A DNA stretch of 64,000 nucleotides from an uncultured Lentisphaerota bacterium. GTDB lineage: Bacteria > Verrucomicrobiota > Kiritimatiellia > CAIQIC01. Positions within the stretch are counted from its first letter, which is position 1. Every line of letters starts with the position of its first letter. Below, piece by piece: positions 60,994 to 64,000 of this stretch. The translations under genes and the position numbers were made by a program. The notes beneath the pieces were generated by a model. That model was given only the letters and a program-made list of their open reading frames with translations, did no database searches and was not told where the DNA came from. Location: NCBI GenBank assembly GCA_903896925.1, contig CAITZM010000013.1:62001-126000 (forward strand), given 5' to 3'.

Positions 60994-62511
60994 ATGAAAA
61001 AGTTATTGCTGATCGCGAGCACGGTGGCGCTGGGCGCGGGCCTGGCCAACGCCTACGTCCTGTTCAAGGGTGATGGCTCCGACGAACCCGGGTTCGTGGC
61101 GCCCCAGCAGGGCGGTCCCCCGCCGCCGCCGCCGGCCCACATCGCGTCCGCCGAGACCTATGTGCCGTATCCTGGTCCCCCGGCCGCCCCGATGGCGCGC
61201 TCCGAGAAGAAGAACCCTCCGAACCCGCCGGTCCTGTTCTGCAAGCTGAAATCCCCCCAGGGTCCGCTGGACTGGGCCGCACGTCCCAACGACCTGAATA
61301 ACCTGCTCAAGAGCATGAAGGGCATGCTCAACGTCAACTTCTCGATGGAAGCCCGCGACCTGGCGGAGATTGACACCAATCCGGAGAAGAACCCGATCCT
61401 CTATCGCACGGGCCACTTCCACTTCCAGCACACGGAGGCGGAACGCAAGCGGCTGCGCGATTACCTGCTCAACGGCGGGATGATCATCTATGACGCCGGC
61501 ATGGGCTCGCTGCCGTTCTACAACTCCGCGAAGGAAGAGCTCGCCGCGATCTTCCCCGAAGTCCCGACGCAGCGCTTGAGCGCCGATCATCCGATCTTCC
61601 ACTCCTACTACGACGTCGACCAGGTCCAGTACCGCGCCGGTGTCCGCAAGGCCGGCTACAAGAACAACGATCCGTGGCTCGAAGGCGTGACGATCGACTG
61701 CCGCACCGTCGCCGTCGTGTCGCGCTTCGGCATGGGCGTCGGCTGGGACGCGGTCAACGACGAGGCGATCCAGGGCTATTCGGTCGAGTCCGCGCAGAAG
61801 CTCGGCATCAACCTGGTCTCCTACGCCACCGCCCAGCGCGCGTGGGCCAAGTCGCTCGCGCATGCGATGGCGTTGACCGACGCCAGCGCCACGACCGCCG
61901 GCAAGGTTGCGCTCGTGCAGGTGATCTATGACGGCGAATGGAAGACCCGGCACAAGGGCCTGACCATCCTCCTGCACCAGTTCAACCAGAAGACCGAGAT
62001 CCCGGTGAAGTTCAATCTCGCGGAGCGCAAGCTGTCCGACCAGCGCATCTTCGACTCGCCGGTGCTCTACATGACCGGCCACGAGAACTTCCAGCTCTCC
62101 GCGACGGAAGTCGCGAACCTGCGCCGGTATCTCCAGAACGGCGGCCTGCTCTTCGCCGAGGCCTGCTGCGGCCGCAAAGCCTTCGACGTCGCCTTCCATC
62201 GCGAGATGGCCAAGGTGCTGCCCGAGACGGCGCTGACCGCGCTGCCGGCCACCGCGCCGCTGTTCGCGATGCCCAACAAGATCGCCAGTGTCGGCATCAC
62301 CCCCGCGCTCATGGCGCAGATGGGCAACCGCTCCATGATCGAGCCCAAGGTCGAGTGCGCGGATATCAAGGGCCACCACAGCATCATCTACAGCCCGTAC
62401 GGCCTGGCCGGCGGCTGGGAGATGTCGCAGAGCCCCTACGGCTACAGCTATGACGAAGCCGGCTCGATGGCGCTTGGCGAGAACATCCTGCTCTACGCCG
62501 TCACGCAGTAA
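60994..62511 (+). CDS. Exported protein with two DUF4159-like domains
   Basis: The 505-residue protein starts at ATG 60994 (GGAACCGAAG before it) with signal peptide MKKLLLIASTVALGAGLANA, a proline-rich linker (PPPPPPAHI) and two DUF4159-type modules. The first (about 85-300) has ILYRTGHFHFQHTEAERKRL, RDYLLNGGMIIYDAGMG; the second (about 310-505) has VLYMTGHENFQLSATEVANL, RRYLQNGGLLFAEACCG and a terminal GENILLYAVTQ. DUF4159 is related to glutamine amidotransferase-like trefoil domains without the catalytic residues. Tandem arrangement suggests an internal duplication. Function unknown. Confidence 0.85.
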   Translation: MKKLLLIASTVALGAGLANAYVLFKGDGSDEPGFVAPQQGGPPPPPPAHIASAETYVPYPGPPAAPMARSEKKNPPNPPVLFCKLKSPQGPLDWAARPNDLNNLLKSMKGMLNVNFSMEARDLAEIDTNPEKNPILYRTGHFHFQHTEAERKRLRDYLLNGGMIIYDAGMGSLPFYNSAKEELAAIFPEVPTQRLSADHPIFHSYYDVDQVQYRAGVRKAGYKNNDPWLEGVTIDCRTVAVVSRFGMGVGWDAVNDEAIQGYSVESAQKLGINLVSYATAQRAWAKSLAHAMALTDASATTAGKVALVQVIYDGEWKTRHKGLTILLHQFNQKTEIPVKFNLAERKLSDQRIFDSPVLYMTGHENFQLSATEVANLRRYLQNGGLLFAEACCGRKAFDVAFHREMAKVLPETALTALPATAPLFAMPNKIASVGITPALMAQMGNRSMIEPKVECADIKGHHSIIYSPYGLAGGWEMSQSPYGYSYDEAGSMALGENILLYAVTQ

Positions 62512-62531
62512 CGCGACGTTCGTCCGACTTG

Positions 62532-62567
62532 AATCCGCCGGCGGAAATTTCCGCCGGCGGATTTTTT
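62532..62567 (+). terminator. Terminator downstream of the DUF4159 gene
   Basis: AATCCGCCGGCGGAAA pairs with TTTCCGCCGGCGGATT over 16 bp, followed by a run of T. A strong Rho-independent terminator. Confidence 0.92.
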
Positions 62568-63113
62568 GCAATATGACGGCCACGGTCTGCGATGGTCATG
62601 GAGGCGGGCTGGGGTAGTGTGCCTCAAATTGTTGCTTGGAGCGTTTCCTTTACACCTGTAGACCAGGTGCTCCCGCGACAACGTGGTGTCAGATGCGCGC
62701 TTCGTGGAAGCGGCCTCCGGCCGCTTTCCTGAGGAGGTCGGCCTGTCCCGCGAAGCGCTGAGGCGAAGAGGGGAGGCCGCATCTACAGGCAGGCCGAGGC
62801 CGCCGTATCTGTTCAGGAAAGCGCTAGGGTTCGCGGGTCGGCAAGCTGCGCCCATAAGGCGGATTAGATTGTAGCCGCGTTGGTCAAAACGCGGCCGGTG
62901 CGTTCGAATGCGGTATGTGAGAAAGCTTGCGGAGTGAGCACGCGCAAGCACCGCATTTTTTGAATGCAGCAACAGGCGAATGACGCCGCTCTTCCGTAGC
63001 CGCGTTCGTGAGAACGCGGCCCGCAGGCCCCTTCAAGGAACTCAGGCGGGCGGAAACGTAACCGGCGAAGTTCGCATCACGCTTGGGCGGGCCGCTTGCA
63101 GCACGGTCGTTGC
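62568..63113. repeat. 546-bp non-coding region with palindromic repeats
   Basis: No gene is seen. It holds a TACACCTGTAGACCAGGTGC-like hairpin near 62652, AAGCGGCCTCCGGCCGCTTT near 62708, GCCGCGTTGGTCAAAACGCGGC (62874-62895) and GCCGCGTTCG-TG-AGAACGCGGC (62999-63020), the last nearly identical to 1391-1412. Confidence 0.65.
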
Positions 63114-64000
63114 TCAGACTCGCCCGGAAGTCCGCATGAGCAGGAGCGAGAGTTGGGCGGCGTGGGAGAGAACGGCTGAACTGCCCCGCAGCCTGTACGA
63201 GCTGAGGTTGCGGCTTGCGACCGACGCGGCGAGTTGGGCGTCGGTGGGCCCGCCCTGCGTCGGATACGCGGGCTTCTCAAGCTCGGCCCAACTCGTCACC
63301 GTCACAACCCGTCCGTAACTATAGATGCAACTGGGCGCTTTGCGCCGGACGGTCGGGCTCAACCTGTCGCTGGTGGCAGCCGGCGCCGAGGCTTCGAGCG
63401 GATCGGCCGGCACGATATCAAAAGCCAGGAACGTGCCGGAACGCCGCCAGTAGCCGAGCAGGCAGGAAAACAACAGGCTGCCCAGCACACCCGCTTGCGC
63501 CGTGGCGCGGTGCGTCTGCGCTGCGGTCGGCTCCGCCGCCGGCAGCACCGAGGCGACCGAGGCGACGCGCGCCGCGGCCAGTTCCAGATCGTAGAGGGGC
63601 AGCGCGCTGGCCGGGCTCATGCTCCGCTGCAGGAAAGAGAGCTTGATGCCCTCATAGTTGGAGCCATCAAAAGCACTCACCGTCTTCGCGTGCAGGCCTT
63701 CTTTGACGAGCATGTAGCTGCCCTCTTCGCAGACCACATCGCCTTCAGCCCAGTCGGTCGGACGTTGCTGCAACTGGCCATCGTAATAGAAGGAACGCGT
63801 GCCCAGCGCCTGCGAACCGGCCGAGGGCGCGTCGCGCAGGGGCAGTGCCCCCTGCGGTCCAGCAAACTGCAACTTGGCCTCGAACTCTCCGGCAGGGAGA
63901 TGATCAGGACGGTCCGTACGGCCTGGTACCGCAGCTTCGTTAAGTTGGGCGCGCAGTTCGGGCCAGGGACTCAATCCGAGCGGGCGGATCGGCTGTTGAC
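63114..64000 (-). CDS. Unrecognised protein, 5' end beyond the window
   Basis: The frame is open from the right edge (bases 64000 downward) to TGA at 63116-63114; 295 or more residues are visible. Segments include SFYYDGQLQQRPTDWAEGD, VVCEEGSYMLVKEGLHAKTV, ALPLYDLELAAARVASVASV, SLLFSCLLGYWRRSGTF and YGRVVTVTSWAELEKPAY. There is no recognised domain. The beta-rich, small-residue-rich composition could suit an exported protein, but this is a guess. The 3' end is followed only by repeat DNA. Confidence 0.5.
   Translation of the reverse strand, partial: QQPIRPLGLSPWPELRAQLNEAAVPGRTDRPDHLPAGEFEAKLQFAGPQGALPLRDAPSAGSQALGTRSFYYDGQLQQRPTDWAEGDVVCEEGSYMLVKEGLHAKTVSAFDGSNYEGIKLSFLQRSMSPASALPLYDLELAAARVASVASVLPAAEPTAAQTHRATAQAGVLGSLLFSCLLGYWRRSGTFLAFDIVPADPLEASAPAATSDRLSPTVRRKAPSCIYSYGRVVTVTSWAELEKPAYPTQGGPTDAQLAASVASRNLSSYRLRGSSAVLSHAAQLSLLLMRTSGRV

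Noticed and set aside
63114-64000. Prophage or Rhs-type edge
   Set aside because: The visible frame has no recognised phage or Rhs motif and no neighbouring phage gene; only an unassigned partial CDS is reported.

Overview
The window is about 64 kb of GC-rich bacterial DNA with no rRNA, tRNA, CRISPR array, transposase or convincing prophage. A Gram-negative cell envelope is implied by a C-terminal autotransporter-type beta-barrel protein, several lipoproteins and many Tat-type twin-arginine signal peptides. The gene content (exported Gfo/Idh/MocA oxidoreductases, three DUF1080 proteins, a DUF6807 protein, a GH109-like enzyme, DUF4159 and DUF3142 proteins) and the intergenic DNA packed with short palindromic repeats point to the PVC superphylum, most likely a Kiritimatiellota, Lentisphaerota or Verrucomicrobiota member. 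The phylum is an inference from gene style, not proven here.

Layout. 0-9.5 kb: a cut-off gene, an exported sugar isomerase-like protein, a GNAT acetyltransferase with a cyclic-nucleotide-binding-like tail, a DUF3142 lipoprotein overlapping a large repeat lipoprotein, and a Tat-exported protein resembling six-hairpin glycosidases. 9.6-24.5 kb: a carbohydrate cluster with five exported Gfo/Idh/MocA-fold proteins (one GH109-like), two DUF1080 proteins, DUF6807, a discoidin-domain protein and its truncated copy, a HEAT-repeat protein and a DoxX-like membrane protein. 25-35 kb: an orphan two-domain ABC permease, an inverted-repeat element, a CenC-type multidomain protein with a SOUL haem-binding protein, an SDR/DUF2867 protein, a GH5 hydrolase and a third DUF1080 lipoprotein. 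35.6-44.8 kb: MarC, a double-PAS protein overlapping dusB, an oligogalacturonate-lyase-like propeller, a 1,148-residue tandem FAD oxidoreductase, a small TPR protein and a macrodomain protein.

44.9-48.2 kb is the most unusual region: an integron. A divergent integron-type integrase (47287-48183) faces away from four leftward genes of visibly lower GC. Three of these genes are followed by attC-like imperfect hairpins of 61-71 bp, each with one unpaired base in one arm, and a near-consensus promoter drives the array. The integrase has lost most of its catalytic domain in frame, so the array looks like a fossil that can no longer be shuffled by its own enzyme. The cassette products are unrecognised.

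48.3-53.5 kb: a small conserved protein, an MTH1-like Nudix hydrolase, and a nitrosative-stress group (Crp/Fnr regulator divergent from hcp across a perfect TTGAC-N4-GTCAA palindrome, then ahbA-ahbB-like siroheme decarboxylase genes and a YgbA_NO-family gene). 53.7-64 kb: autotransporter-domain protein, clpB, a TPR lipoprotein, an MNT/HEPN pair, rpmI-rplT, a double DUF4159 protein and an unrecognised gene running off the right edge.

Much of the non-coding DNA consists of several recurring hairpin families; at least one of them doubles as the rplT terminator.
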